Shown: positions 44,260-56,797, counted from the stretch's first letter. The stretch: DNA of 64,000 nucleotides from Flavobacterium laiguense (GCF_003097655.1 NZ_QCZH01000010.1:38287-102286), one strand, 5' to 3'. Notes: generated from the sequence alone by a model not told the origin. Program-made: numbers and translations.

Positions 44260-45289
44260 TGTACAGTGGTATTTGTAATGTGATTATATAAAAATTAAAT
44301 TTCACTTTTTGTGTGATGGTAAAATTATTCTTAAAAATTAGTTTCAATCTTTTTTTGGTATTGGTTAACCCAATTCCTTTTTTGTTTTTTATATTTTGTG
44401 AAATTACAAAATTATTTAATATTTCAAATTCAAGCATAGTCTTTGTAACTCTAATATTTATTTTTATTTTGAGTTTATCATTGTTTACTCCTCCATGTTT
44501 AAATGCATTTTCTATTAATGAAATAAATAATAAAGGCGGAACTTTGATTGAATCTATATTTGATTCAAGATTCATCCGTACTTCTACATTCTCAAAACGC
44601 AGTTTTTCAATTTCAATGTAATTTTGAATGTAATCTATTTCTTTTATCAATGGCACAAATTTGTAGCCTTCTATGTCATATAAGACATATTCCATCAAAT
44701 TAGAAAGTTTTATAATTACATCTGGAACTTTATCAGATGATTCTAATGATAATGCATATAGGTTATTTAAGGTGTTAAAAAAAAAATGAGGCTGAATCTG
44801 ATTTTTTAAATATTTTAATTTAATTTTATTTTGATTGACCATTATAGTCCTGTTTCGTTCTCTTTCTTTAAGCCAGGTTAACATGAAATAAATTGAAGTG
44901 GCAATTGCCAAAACATACAATTCTCCAATACAAACGGCTACAATGTGATTGATATCGAAGGGGTGGTAATCTCGATTGGCTTCTGGCCAAATGTCCTTTG
45001 ATATAATAAAGTAGGTTAATCCTGTTTTTAAAACATATACAATTATCAGACTCAAAAATAATACCAAAGTGTACTTGTAATATTTATTTTGAAGAACATA
45101 TTTTGGTACAAGTATATATATATTGAAATATACTAAAGGAATGTGCAAACAGAATTCGATGATGTTTGACTTTAAGGAATATTCATAATCGTTAAAATAG
45201 GCTCCCCAGCGCAAAAAGTTGAGAAAAAAATAGATTACCCAAAACCATAAATGATATTGTGCTTTAATGTCAAGATTTAATTTTTTCAT
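44249..45289 (-). CDS. LytS-like sensor histidine kinase
   Basis: A 346-residue kinase with four N-terminal membrane helices (about residues 10-155) and the His_kinase domain of the LytS/YehU type. The phospho-accepting histidine is in LKNQIQPHFFFNTLNNLYAL (His175 region), followed by LSNLMEYVLYD and a weak ATPase domain (PPLLFISLIENAFKHGG, GIGLTNTKKRLKL). There is no large extracytoplasmic sensor, so the signal probably acts at the membrane. It is paired by overlap with the LytTR regulator. Its start faces the susC promoter region. Confidence 0.93.
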   Translation of the reverse strand: MKKLNLDIKAQYHLWFWVIYFFLNFLRWGAYFNDYEYSLKSNIIEFCLHIPLVYFNIYILVPKYVLQNKYYKYTLVLFLSLIIVYVLKTGLTYFIISKDIWPEANRDYHPFDINHIVAVCIGELYVLAIATSIYFMLTWLKERERNRTIMVNQNKIKLKYLKNQIQPHFFFNTLNNLYALSLESSDKVPDVIIKLSNLMEYVLYDIEGYKFVPLIKEIDYIQNYIEIEKLRFENVEVRMNLESNIDSIKVPPLLFISLIENAFKHGGVNNDKLKIKINIRVTKTMLEFEILNNFVISQNIKNKKGIGLTNTKKRLKLIFKNNFTITQKVKFNFYIITLQIPLYNED

Positions 45290-45434
45290 TTTTGGACTTT
45301 TAGATTATTATAATACAATTGAAAATCTAAAAAACGGTAAGCATTTGTATTATTTAGTGCAACATTAATCAATTTGTCAATAAAAATAGAATTATATCAT
45401 ATAAAAAGCATTAAAAATCCCGTAATGGACTTTA

Positions 45435-45499
45435 GAAAACGTTTTCGTAAAACGCATTGTTGTTAAATATCTGTCGTTTGTTTAAAAAACAATGTTGTT
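45435..45499. promoter_or_regulatory. Candidate regulator-binding sites before the susC-like gene
   Basis: GAAAACGTTTTC (45435-45446) is a perfect 12-bp palindrome, suiting a dimeric repressor. CATTGTTGTT (45455-45464) and CAATGTTGTT (45490-45499) form a direct repeat differing at one base, 35 bases apart, a pattern of direct repeats such as LytTR proteins use. Binding is inferred, not shown. Confidence 0.45.
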
Positions 45500-45570
45500 G
45501 GTTTAATTTATTTTTTTGAAAATCACCTTCCATATAAATTTACATCATAACTAACAAAAATAATTTAAAA

Positions 45571-48500
45571 ATGAAAAAAATTTTTCTAATCGTAATGGTT
45601 ATTTTTACTGCGCAAGTTTCTCTTGCACAGGTAAAAACAATCAAGGGGGTTGTTTCAGATGCAAAAGGCACTCCACTACCGGCCGCAAATGTTAATGTGA
45701 AAGGGACGAAAGACGGTGCATCAACAAATTTTGATGGTTCTTTTACTATTGAAGCAAAAGCTGGTGAAACTTTGGTAATTTCTTATTTAGGATATGAAAC
45801 TAAAAGTGTAACAGTAGGAGAATCAAGTACAGTTAATGTACAATTGGCCGAAGCGGGTTCTACAGCTTTAACGGAAGTAGTGGTTACTTCATTAGGTGTA
45901 AAAAAATCTAAAAAATCTTTGACTTATTCTGCACAAGAATTAAAAGGAGAAGAGTTGGTTAGAGCTAAAGATGCGAATCTTATGAATACAATTTCAGGTA
46001 AAATTGCAGGAGTTGCCGTGACTAAAAGTGCTGGTGGTACTGGAGGTTCTACAAAAGTTACTATTCGTGGAAATTCATCTACTACAAACAATAATCCTCT
46101 ATATGTTGTTGATGGTGTACCAATGTTGAATGTTTCTTCTATTCAGCCAAATGATGCATTTGGTTCTACTCAAGGTGGTAACCGTGATGGTGGAGATGTT
46201 ATCGGATTATTAAATCCAGATGATTTTGAAGGGATGACAGTGCTTAAAGGTGCTTCTGCAACTGCTTTATATGGTAGTCAAGGTGCAAGAGGGGTTATCT
46301 TATTGACTTCTAAAAAAGCAAAAGAAGGTGTTTCTTCATTCAGAGCTTCTTCTAATACAACAGTTGAAACAGCTGCTTATTTGCCTAAATTTCAAACTTC
46401 ATACATTGCTAAAGCAGGTGCAAAAGAATCATGGGGAGCTGCTCAAAGTACTCCAGATCATACTAGAGACTTTTTTGATACAGGTATAACTCAAATATCT
46501 TCTTTTGGTTTCTCTACTGGTTCTGCAAATTCTGCTACTAATGTATCTTATGCCAATACTACAGCTAACGGTGTTTTACCAACAAACAGTTTGAGTAAAA
46601 ACAACTTTAGCCTTAGACAAATGGGTAAATTTTTTGGGGATAAATTGACTGTTAATGCTAATGCAAATTATACTTCTCAAGATGTAACAAACAGACCAAC
46701 TAGTGGTTTGTATTTTAACCCGCTTACAGGTCTTTATTTGATGCCAAGAGGAAATGATTTTGAATATTATAAAAATAATTTCGAAGTATTTGATCCTGCT
46801 AGAAATTTAATGGCTCAAAACTGGATGACTAATGAAGATATCTTACAAAATCCATACTGGGGATTGTACCGTAATCAATCTAAAGATTCTAATCAATATA
46901 TGAATGGTTCTGTTGGATTGAACTACAAAGTAAATAATTGGCTTTCTGTTGGATCAAGATACAATTATGATAGAATTACTGCTGAATTTGATAAAGAAAT
47001 TTATGCAACTACTCAAGGTACTTTATCTCATCCAAATGGTAGATATATTAACATTAATAACGTAAGTACTCAAAATTATGGTGATTTAATTGCTACAATT
47101 AACACTAAAATCAATGATAATCTTACCTTTTTTGCAAACGTAGGTACCAGTTTTACAAAAAGCTCTATTAATGATGAAACGGTTTTAGACTCAGATCCTT
47201 CTGGTTTAGGTATTACAAACTGGTTTACTCTTCATAATTTTAACTCTAATACAGGTAATTTTCAAAATTACGGATTCAAGAGAGAGCAACAATCAGTTTT
47301 TGCTGCTGCAACTTTTGGTTACAAAAACATGTTGTATTTAGACATTACAGGACGTAATGACTGGTCTTCTACATTGGCTAATACAGGTAATATGTCTTTC
47401 TTTTACCCTTCTGTAGGTACAACTTGGCTTATTTCTGAATCTTTTAAAATGCCAGAATCAATTTCATTTGCTAAAGTTCGTGCTTCTTATGCTCAAGTGG
47501 GTAATGACGTTCCTGCGTTTTACACTTCTCCAACTTCTGCTTATACTGCGGCAAATCCAAACAACATCAATCCAACTGTTGGTCCAAGACCAGGTACTAC
47601 TTTGAAACCAGAAAGTCAATCTTCTTATGAGTTAGGTACTGAGTGGAGATTTGTTAACAATAGATTTGGTATAGAATTGACGTATTATAATAATGAGACT
47701 AAAGATCAATTGCTTACAATTCCTGCTCCATCTACAAATGCAGAAGGATACCAAAATTATGCTTACAATGGTGGTGTAATTTCTAATAATGGTTTTGAGG
47801 TATTATTGAATGCTAAAATTATTAATAATGACAAGTTCAAATGGGATGCTACTGTAAACTACTCTAAAAACAACAATGAAGTTTCTGGATTACCGGAAGA
47901 ATTAGGAGGTACAGTTATTTTGACTCAACCAGGTGTAAACAGTTATAGATATTCATTAATCAATGGTCGTCCATTTGGAGTTATCGAAGGGATTAACCTT
48001 AAGAAAGATGCTCAAGGTAGAATATTGTTGAATGAAGATGGTTCTATTCAAAAAACTGATTTTGAAGAAGTTGGAAATGCAAATCCAGATTATATGTTAG
48101 GTTTGACTAACTCATTCAAATATGGTAACTATTTCTTAAACTTTACAATTGACGGACGTTTTGGTGGAGATGTAATGAGTATGACTGAAGCCTTGAATGA
48201 TAAATATGGAGTTTCTCAAGTAACTGGGAATGTTAGAGATGCTGGTGGTGTAGATATTAATGCAGTTTATGCTCCTGGTACAACAAAAGCGGGACAAGCT
48301 TTTGCAGGGAAATACGATACAGAGCGCTACTATAACCAAGTTGGAGGTAGAGAAGGTGCTACTGGGGAATATGTATATGATGCGACCAACGTAAGTTTGA
48401 GAGAATTAGCTTTAGGATACACATTTGATATTAAAAACAGCAAAATTTTCAAAGCAGCTAGTTTATCTTTAGTAGGTAGAAATTTATTCTTCTTCTACAA

Positions 48501-48618
48501 AGATGCACCGTTTGATCCAAATATTTCTTTGAGTACAGGTAATGGTTTACAAGGTATTGATATTTACGCAGCGCCTTCTACAAAAAGTATCGGTCTTAAT
48601 TTAAATGTAACTTTCTAA
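45571..48618 (+). CDS. SusC/RagA-family TonB-dependent outer membrane transporter
   Basis: A 1015-residue protein with a signal peptide (ends AQVSLAQ), a carboxypeptidase-regulatory-like domain (residues 22-100: [21 protein letters not shown]), the TonB plug (about 105-250: [14 protein letters not shown]..., [22 protein letters not shown]) and a 22-strand barrel ending LNVTF. There is no STN signalling domain, so sigma/anti-sigma control is unlikely. SusC proteins pull oligosaccharides through the outer membrane with the SusD lid, encoded 12 bases downstream. Adjacent amino-sugar genes suggest chitin or glycan fragments as substrate. Confidence 0.96.
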   Translation: MKKIFLIVMVIFTAQVSLAQVKTIKGVVSDAKGTPLPAANVNVKGTKDGASTNFDGSFTIEAKAGETLVISYLGYETKSVTVGESSTVNVQLAEAGSTALTEVVVTSLGVKKSKKSLTYSAQELKGEELVRAKDANLMNTISGKIAGVAVTKSAGGTGGSTKVTIRGNSSTTNNNPLYVVDGVPMLNVSSIQPNDAFGSTQGGNRDGGDVIGLLNPDDFEGMTVLKGASATALYGSQGARGVILLTSKKAKEGVSSFRASSNTTVETAAYLPKFQTSYIAKAGAKESWGAAQSTPDHTRDFFDTGITQISSFGFSTGSANSATNVSYANTTANGVLPTNSLSKNNFSLRQMGKFFGDKLTVNANANYTSQDVTNRPTSGLYFNPLTGLYLMPRGNDFEYYKNNFEVFDPARNLMAQNWMTNEDILQNPYWGLYRNQSKDSNQYMNGSVGLNYKVNNWLSVGSRYNYDRITAEFDKEIYATTQGTLSHPNGRYININNVSTQNYGDLIATINTKINDNLTFFANVGTSFTKSSINDETVLDSDPSGLGITNWFTLHNFNSNTGNFQNYGFKREQQSVFAAATFGYKNMLYLDITGRNDWSSTLANTGNMSFFYPSVGTTWLISESFKMPESISFAKVRASYAQVGNDVPAFYTSPTSAYTAANPNNINPTVGPRPGTTLKPESQSSYELGTEWRFVNNRFGIELTYYNNETKDQLLTIPAPSTNAEGYQNYAYNGGVISNNGFEVLLNAKIINNDKFKWDATVNYSKNNNEVSGLPEELGGTVILTQPGVNSYRYSLINGRPFGVIEGINLKKDAQGRILLNEDGSIQKTDFEEVGNANPDYMLGLTNSFKYGNYFLNFTIDGRFGGDVMSMTEALNDKYGVSQVTGNVRDAGGVDINAVYAPGTTKAGQAFAGKYDTERYYNQVGGREGATGEYVYDATNVSLRELALGYTFDIKNSKIFKAASLSLVGRNLFFFYKDAPFDPNISLSTGNGLQGIDIYAAPSTKSIGLNLNVTF

Positions 48619-48630
48619 TCTTATATCATC

Positions 48631-50211
48631 ATGATACTAAATAAAATAAAAACAACTGCTATATGTGCTACATTGCTTGCCGCAGTAAGTTGTACAAGTG
48701 ATTTCAACGAAATTAACACGAATCCAACTGGGATTACTGCTCAAGAACTTGAGCAAGATTTTAATCATGTAAAAGTTCCTTTCAGTACTGTTTTTACAGG
48801 AATTTTTAATACTACGCATTGGAAATACCAATTGCAACAAAATCTAAATGCGGATATATGGTCAGGTTATATGGCTACCCCAACTCCTTTTAAAGGGGCT
48901 GCAGGAGACAACTCAAATTATAACTATGTTGATGGTTGGAATGGTTTTATCTGGAGCTTGCCTTATACGGATGTAATGGCAAATTCACTTAAAATTGAGC
49001 AAAGAACCAAAGGAAAATACGATCAATTTTATGCTGTTTCTTTGATCTTAAAAGTAGAAGGAATGCATAGGGTAACTGATGTATTTGGACCAATTGTATA
49101 TTCTGAATTTGGAACTACAAATACTACAATTCCTTATGATTCACAGGAAGCAGTATATACTAAAATGTTTTCTGAACTTGATTTCGCTGTTGCAGAATTA
49201 ACTAAAAGAGTAGATGCGGGTGAAAAATCAACTTTTGGAAGTATAGACATGAGTGGGTATGCCGGTGATTACAAACAATGGGTTAAATATGCAAATTCAT
49301 TGCGTTTACGTTTAGCAATGAGAGTTGTTAAGATTAAACCGGCTTTGGCTAAAACAGAAGCTGAAAAAGCGGTTAATCATAAATTTGGTGTAATGACAAC
49401 TAATGCAGATATCGCTAAAGTTATTATTCCTAATTACATTGATCCAATTTTAACGATCTCTTCTGCATGGGGTGATATTAGAATGTCTGCAGATATGGAA
49501 TCTATCATGAATGGGTATACTGACCCAAGACTTGCTAAATATTTTAAAGAATCAGCTGATTTTGCTGGTCAATACAGAGGAGTTCGTACAGGTATTAATA
49601 TGATTGCTAAATCTGATCGTACTGGTATGTCTGAAATTGGTTCAATTGTTGGATCAAATGAAAAAGTGTTAATGACTACTGCTGAAGTATTTTTCTTAAG
49701 AGCTGAAGGAGCTTTAAGAGGATGGAATATGGGAGGAACTGCTCAAGGTTTATATGAAGTAGGTATTACAATTTCATTTGGACAACATGGTGCTTCTGGT
49801 GCAGCTTCTTACATAACTGATAATGTAAAAATGGCAAGAGATTTTGTTGATGTTAAAGATGCCGCTAATAATGCAGCAGCAGTAAACAAAGTGACTATTG
49901 CATGGGATGGTGCAGCTTCTAATGAAGTAGCTCTTCAAAAAATCATTACTCAAAAATGGATTGCTAACTTCCCAGAAGGTCAAGAAGCTTGGTCTGAATA
50001 CAGAAGAACAGGATATCCTAAATTATTCAGAGCGTTACACAATACTAGTGGTGGAAAAATCACTACTGAGTTTGGACCTCGTAGAATAAATTTTGTACAG
50101 TCTGAAAAAGATGGTAACCCTGGTGGTGTTGCAACAGGGGTTGCTAAATTAGGTGGGCCTGACAATGGAGGAACTAGATTATGGTGGGATACTACTGCAG
50201 GTAACTTCTAG
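48631..50211 (+). CDS. SusD/RagB-family nutrient-binding outer membrane lipoprotein
   Basis: A 526-residue lipoprotein with signal and lipobox cysteine (AAVSC, about residue 21) followed by TSDFNEINTNPTGIT, the start typical of the SusD-like family 2. It is rich in TPR-type helices and aromatic residues (NADIWSGYMATP, WNGFIWSLPYTDVMAN) and ends with GGPDNGGTRLWWDT. It binds glycan at the cell surface and caps the SusC channel. It is coupled to the susC-like gene; a strong terminator follows. Confidence 0.95.
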   Translation: MILNKIKTTAICATLLAAVSCTSDFNEINTNPTGITAQELEQDFNHVKVPFSTVFTGIFNTTHWKYQLQQNLNADIWSGYMATPTPFKGAAGDNSNYNYVDGWNGFIWSLPYTDVMANSLKIEQRTKGKYDQFYAVSLILKVEGMHRVTDVFGPIVYSEFGTTNTTIPYDSQEAVYTKMFSELDFAVAELTKRVDAGEKSTFGSIDMSGYAGDYKQWVKYANSLRLRLAMRVVKIKPALAKTEAEKAVNHKFGVMTTNADIAKVIIPNYIDPILTISSAWGDIRMSADMESIMNGYTDPRLAKYFKESADFAGQYRGVRTGINMIAKSDRTGMSEIGSIVGSNEKVLMTTAEVFFLRAEGALRGWNMGGTAQGLYEVGITISFGQHGASGAASYITDNVKMARDFVDVKDAANNAAAVNKVTIAWDGAASNEVALQKIITQKWIANFPEGQEAWSEYRRTGYPKLFRALHNTSGGKITTEFGPRRINFVQSEKDGNPGGVATGVAKLGGPDNGGTRLWWDTTAGNF

Positions 50212-50241
50212 TCCTATAGATTAATTGAATTAGTTAAAATT

Positions 50242-50279
50242 AATGGTATAAGTAATGCAAGTTACTTATACCATTTTTA
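50242..50279 (+). terminator. Rho-independent terminator of the susCD pair
   Basis: A perfect 14-bp stem, AATGGTATAAGTAA (50242-50255) / TTACTTATACCATT (50262-50275), followed by T-rich sequence. Confidence 0.92.
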
Positions 50280-50517
50280 ATACCGTTGCTAACAGAAAAA
50301 GAATTGTTTTTTGAATATAATAAGTGATAAGGTTATTACTTGTTTTTTGTAAAAAACTATAACGAATAGGGCTAATTTTAAGGATTGCATTAAAATTAAT
50401 TGCTATTTGATATCCTTTTTACTGACTTGAAAATACACATTATTGATTAAATAATGCTGTTTGTATAAGAACTATTGCTGTTGGTTTTTTTTATTTTTAT
50501 AAGAATGATAATAGGTA

Positions 50518-50525
50518 TACTTTTG
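50518..50525 (+). promoter_or_regulatory. -7 box upstream of the nagB fusion gene
   Basis: TACTTTTG is a perfect TAnnTTTG box in an otherwise featureless 450-base AT-rich gap. It would give a leader of about 200 bases. No -33 TTG is seen. Confidence 0.35.
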
Positions 50526-50729
50526 AAATGTATTAATAGAAATTCTTCTAAAAATAAGGGTTTGATGCTTTATAATAGAGAATTTAATTAATATAAAAAT
50601 TATAATAAATTATTAAAATGTTTTATTGAATTACCAAAATGAATTTGATAATTAATAAAGTTCATTTATCCTTTCAAAGAAAATAATAGACAGACTAAAA
50701 TAAAAAATTAATAATAAAACTTACACGTT

Positions 50730-52667
50730 ATGATTACTTCGTCAATTTTAAAAAAAGACATAAGCTTTAAGACGGCAGGGCAGTTTGAAGAAACCCGTTT
50801 CGAAAAAATACACAACGTCATTTTTAAAAATTCAATAGAAGCTTCAGTTGTTGTGGCTCATGAAATTGCAGATTTAATTCGTTCGAAACAAGAGAGAAAT
50901 AAACCGTGTGTACTAGGACTGGCAACTGGTTCTTCTCCCATAAAAGTGTATCAAGAATTGGTTCGCATGCACAAAGAAGAAGGCTTGAGTTTTGCAAATG
51001 TGGTGACTTTCAACTTAGATGAGTATTATCCTATGCCAAAGGAAAGTAATCAAAGTTACCATTACTTTATGCACCAACACCTTTTTAATCATGTAGATAT
51101 CAATCCTGAAAATGTAAATATTCCTGATGGTACTATTGCTATCGAAGATTTGAATCAATTTTGTGTTGATTATGAAATAAAAATTAAAAGTGCTGGAGGA
51201 CTTGATTTTCAATTGTTAGGAATTGGACGTACAGGTCACGTAGGATTCAATGAGCCTGGTTCGCATATCAACTCGGGAACCCGCATTATTACATTAGATC
51301 ATATTACAAAAGTTGATGCTTCCGGAGATTTTAATGGTATCGGGAACGTTCCTAAAAGAGCGATTACGATGGGAGTTTCAACAATCCTTAGATCCAAAAG
51401 AATTGTATTGATGGCTTGGGGGCAAAACAAGGCATCTATAATTAAAAGAACAATCCAAGGAGATATTAGTTCTGAGGTTCCAGCAACTTTTTTACAAAAT
51501 CATAATAATACCACTTTTATATTAGATGAAGGTGCTGCCTCAGAATTAACAAGATTAGAAACACCTTGGTTAGTAGGGGAGTGTATTTGGACTCAAGAAT
51601 TAAAAAGCAAAGCGATTGTTTGGTTGTGCCAAAAAACAAAACAATCCATTCTTAAATTAACGGATAGAGATTATAACAACAACGGTATGTCAGATTTATT
51701 GGCAGCCGGAAGTTCTTCGTATGACTTGAATATCAATATGTTTAATGTCTTACAACATACTATTACCGGATGGCCAGGAGGGAAACCAAACACGGATGAT
51801 TCTAATAGACCGGAACGTTCAACTCCAGCAAAGAAAAGAGTTATTCTTTTTAGCCCACACCCAGATGATGATGTAATTTCTATGGGAGGAACTTTTGCCA
51901 AATTAATTAAGCAAGGTCATGATGTACATGTAGTGTATCAAACTTCAGGAAATATTGCCGTTACTGACGATGAAGCCTTAAAGTTTGCCGAAGTGTGTAA
52001 TGATTTTGTGGGAGAAAACAAATCCGGAATTAATTTCCAATCGGTTATTGATACCATAAATGCTAAGACTCAAGGTCAAATGGACTCTTTGGAGGTGCGT
52101 AAATTGAAAGGCTTAATTAGAAGAAGAGAATCTTATGCCGGAGTTAGGTATATTGGATTGAAAGACGAAAATGTTCATTTTTTAGATTTACCGTTTTACG
52201 AAACAGGAGTGGTACAAAAAAATCCTTTGGGACCTGCAGATATCGCTATTGTAAAAGATATTATTGCTACAATAAAACCACATCAAGTCTTCGCTGCTGG
52301 AGATCTTGCTGACCCACACGGGACACATGAAGTGTGTTTGAATGCTATTTTTGCGGCAATGGGAGAATTAAAATCAGAGCCATATATGGATGATTGTTGG
52401 TTGTGGTTATACAGAGGTGCTTGGCACGAATGGGATATCCATGAAATAGATATGGCTGTTCCGTTAAGCCCAGATGAAGTTATGACGAAACGACAAGCCA
52501 TTTTATGTCACCAATCTCAAAAAGACAGAGTAATGTTTCAAGGAAATGATGCCAGAGAATTTTGGGTTCGTGCCGAAGATCGTAACAAAAATACCGCAAA
52601 ATTATACGATGATTTAGGGCTAGCCGAATATGAGGCTATCGAAGCTTTTAAACGTTTTGAATATTAA
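50730..52667 (+). CDS. nagB: Glucosamine-6-phosphate deaminase fused to a PIG-L/LmbE-type deacetylase domain
   Basis: A 645-residue two-domain protein. The N-terminal NagB domain (about residues 20-290) has LGLATGSSPIKVYQELVR, VVTFNLDEYYP, the catalytic GIGRTGHVGFNEPGS and the ring-opening His region; it converts GlcN-6-P to fructose 6-phosphate and ammonia. After a linker, a PIG-L domain (about 370-645) carries HPDDD at residues 377-381 and a second metal histidine in GDLADPHGTHEVC. PIG-L enzymes remove N-acetyl groups from sugars, so one polypeptide could perform deacetylation and deamination. It is upstream of the GH20 gene and downstream of SusCD. Confidence 0.93.
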   Translation: MITSSILKKDISFKTAGQFEETRFEKIHNVIFKNSIEASVVVAHEIADLIRSKQERNKPCVLGLATGSSPIKVYQELVRMHKEEGLSFANVVTFNLDEYYPMPKESNQSYHYFMHQHLFNHVDINPENVNIPDGTIAIEDLNQFCVDYEIKIKSAGGLDFQLLGIGRTGHVGFNEPGSHINSGTRIITLDHITKVDASGDFNGIGNVPKRAITMGVSTILRSKRIVLMAWGQNKASIIKRTIQGDISSEVPATFLQNHNNTTFILDEGAASELTRLETPWLVGECIWTQELKSKAIVWLCQKTKQSILKLTDRDYNNNGMSDLLAAGSSSYDLNINMFNVLQHTITGWPGGKPNTDDSNRPERSTPAKKRVILFSPHPDDDVISMGGTFAKLIKQGHDVHVVYQTSGNIAVTDDEALKFAEVCNDFVGENKSGINFQSVIDTINAKTQGQMDSLEVRKLKGLIRRRESYAGVRYIGLKDENVHFLDLPFYETGVVQKNPLGPADIAIVKDIIATIKPHQVFAAGDLADPHGTHEVCLNAIFAAMGELKSEPYMDDCWLWLYRGAWHEWDIHEIDMAVPLSPDEVMTKRQAILCHQSQKDRVMFQGNDAREFWVRAEDRNKNTAKLYDDLGLAEYEAIEAFKRFEY

Positions 52668-52789
52668 AAATTAAGTTGAGTTTGTTTTGAAAGTATCGGA
52701 CCAAATTCATTAAAATCATTTTTTGATTTTGGTTCGTACTTTTTTTAATCCCACCTAATTCGATTGTCAATAAACTGTAATAACAAAAA

Positions 52790-54862
52790 ATGAAATACCT
52801 AATAATCTTTTTATTTGCCTCTTTTATCGCTTCTGCTCAAATTAAAAAAGAGCAACTGGATGTTATGCCATGGCCTCAAAATTTAATCTTGACAGAAGGT
52901 ACTTTTACTTTAACTAAAAGTTTTAAAGTGAATATTACTGGTGCGCCAAATTCTAGAATATTTAATGGTGCTACTAATTTTTTGAGAAGATTGGATGGTA
53001 GAACAGGACTGTTTTTCGATCAAGGTTTTATAACAAATACCAACGAAGTTCCTACTGCTCAATTGCAAATAAATTGTGTTCGAAGTGGGAAAATTGAATT
53101 ATATGAAGACGAAAGTTATTTGCTTAAGATTGTCGGAAATAAAATAACGATTAACGCTACTACAGATTTAGGAGCCTTACATGCTTTAGAAACATTGTTG
53201 CAATTATTGCAAAACAACAATAATTCCTATTATTTTCCGAATGTAATAATTTCAGATTTTCCAAGATTTACTTGGAGAGGTCTGATGATGGATGTTTCAA
53301 GACATTTTATGCCGGTAGATGTTGTAAAGAGAAATATTGATGGAATGGCAGCAGTAAAAATGAATGTTTTTCACTGGCATTTAGTAGATGATCAAGGGTG
53401 GAGAATTGAAATGAAAAAACACCCGAAATTAATTCAGATGGCTTCGGATGGGAATTATTATACTCAAGAAGAGATTAAAAGTATAGTAAAATATGCTGAT
53501 GACAGAGGAATTTTGGTAGTTCCCGAAATAGATGTTCCCGGTCACGGATCTGCAATACTTACGGCTTATCCAGAAATTGGGAGTAAGGTTGTAACAATGA
53601 ATTCTAACACTATCGAAAACGGGAAGCAATCTGCTCAAATAGAAACGTATAGTGTTGAAAGAAATGCTGGTATCTTTTCGCCAACATTAGATCCTTCAAA
53701 CCCTAAAACATACCAGTTACTAAACGAGTTTTTTGATGAAGTCTGTCCGCTTTTTCCAGGGAAGTATTTTCACATAGGTGGAGATGAAAACGAAGGGAAA
53801 GATTGGGATTCTAATCCTAAAATACAAGAGTTCAAAAAGAAGCATAATCTAGCGAACAACCATGAATTGCAGACTTATTTTACGATGCAATTGATTCCGA
53901 TGCTCAAAAAGCACAATAAAGAATTGATGGGATGGGAAGAAATTATGACCAAAAATATGTCTAAAGATGCCATTATTCATTCCTGGAAAGGTGTTAATGA
54001 AGGTGTTCCTGCAGGAAAATCACTTGTAGATGCTGTAAAAGGGGGATATAAAACGGTTTTGTCTAACGGATATTACATTGATTTGGTTTTTGGTGTTGAA
54101 GATCATTATACTGTGGATCCAATGCCGAGTAATGTAACGCTCACCGACGAAGAAAAAGCCAGAATTTTGGGTGGCGAAGCCACTATGTGGTCAGAATTAG
54201 TTACACCGAGCACTTTAGATTCTAGAATATGGCCAAGAACCGCTGCAATAGCGGAAAGATTATGGTCCGATAAATCGGTAACGGATATCAATAGTTTGCG
54301 TAAAAGATTAAAAACGATCTCTTTTAGATTAGAAGAACTTGGTTTGACTCACATAAAAAGTAAAGAAGCTTTGCTAAGAAATATTAGCAATAATCAAAAG
54401 AATGTCGCTTTAGAAGATTTATCCAATATTTGTGAGCCTATCAAAAAATATTCAAGGAATAAAGGAGGAACTGAATATCAAATGTATTCGCCGCTAACAT
54501 TATTTGCAGATGCTTGTACTCCGGACGCCACAGATGCTTTAGGATTTGATTTAGCAGTGATTAATTATTTAAATAACAAATCTGTTGAAAATCAAATTGT
54601 AGTGACAAATTATCTAAGTAAATGGATTAAGATGAATGTGGATCTAATTCAATTAAGTAATAATGCACCACTTATTCAACCACTTTTGCCTCTATCTAAG
54701 AAATTAAATGATTTGTCTGAATTACTATTGTTGAAAATTGATAAGAAGCAAAACGTAGATCCTTCTATACTAAATGATTTACTAGAGAAGTGTAATACAA
54801 AAGAACATGCCGATGTTGAATTAGCGGTATATAATAGTTTGAAAAAGTTAGTTCAAGCTTAG
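52790..54862 (+). CDS. Beta-N-acetylhexosaminidase, glycoside hydrolase family 20
   Basis: A 690-residue secreted enzyme with a signal peptide (ends FIASAQ). An N-terminal GH20b domain (about residues 25-150) is followed by the catalytic TIM barrel: FPRFTWRGLMMDVSRHFMP, MNVFHWHLVDDQGWR, VPEIDVPGHGSAIL, and the catalytic pair Asp332-Glu333 in HIGGDENEGKDW. The C-terminal 150 residues are helical. It trims terminal GlcNAc/GalNAc from glycans or chitin oligomers. It is encoded 122 bases after the NagB fusion and ends at a strong terminator; together with SusCD and the permease it forms a utilisation route from glycan to fructose 6-phosphate. Confidence 0.95.
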   Translation: MKYLIIFLFASFIASAQIKKEQLDVMPWPQNLILTEGTFTLTKSFKVNITGAPNSRIFNGATNFLRRLDGRTGLFFDQGFITNTNEVPTAQLQINCVRSGKIELYEDESYLLKIVGNKITINATTDLGALHALETLLQLLQNNNNSYYFPNVIISDFPRFTWRGLMMDVSRHFMPVDVVKRNIDGMAAVKMNVFHWHLVDDQGWRIEMKKHPKLIQMASDGNYYTQEEIKSIVKYADDRGILVVPEIDVPGHGSAILTAYPEIGSKVVTMNSNTIENGKQSAQIETYSVERNAGIFSPTLDPSNPKTYQLLNEFFDEVCPLFPGKYFHIGGDENEGKDWDSNPKIQEFKKKHNLANNHELQTYFTMQLIPMLKKHNKELMGWEEIMTKNMSKDAIIHSWKGVNEGVPAGKSLVDAVKGGYKTVLSNGYYIDLVFGVEDHYTVDPMPSNVTLTDEEKARILGGEATMWSELVTPSTLDSRIWPRTAAIAERLWSDKSVTDINSLRKRLKTISFRLEELGLTHIKSKEALLRNISNNQKNVALEDLSNICEPIKKYSRNKGGTEYQMYSPLTLFADACTPDATDALGFDLAVINYLNNKSVENQIVVTNYLSKWIKMNVDLIQLSNNAPLIQPLLPLSKKLNDLSELLLLKIDKKQNVDPSILNDLLEKCNTKEHADVELAVYNSLKKLVQA

Positions 54863-54952
54863 TAAAAAAAATAAAGATGAAAATAGTTATTGTTAGGATT
54901 GAGTTTGGTTATTTGTATTTTAATAATATTTTTATTTAAGTTAAATTTTTTT

Positions 54953-54983
54953 ACCTGGTAATTCGTTACCAGGTTTTTTTTTG
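54953..54983 (+). terminator. UUCG-loop rho-independent terminator
   Basis: ACCTGGTAA-TTCG-TTACCAGGT (54953-54974) with a T8-9 run. A textbook terminator after the GH20 gene. Confidence 0.93.
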
Positions 54984-55028
54984 AAATTAATAGGTATAAT
55001 GCTAGTTATATATTAAGTGTAATTATGA

Positions 55029-56705
<1,677 letters not shown>

Positions 56706-56755
56706 TTTTGATTTCAGATTAACGATTTCAGATTTTTGATTTTGTCTATGTTATA

Positions 56756-56792
56756 AAAAAAACTCCCGTTGTTCGATATAGCGGGAGTTTTT
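56756..56792 (+). terminator. Rho-independent terminator of the ABC-F gene
   Basis: AACTCCCG (56761-56768) / CGGGAGTT (56782-56789) with A and T runs outside. Confidence 0.9.
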
Positions 56793-56797
56793 TGTGC

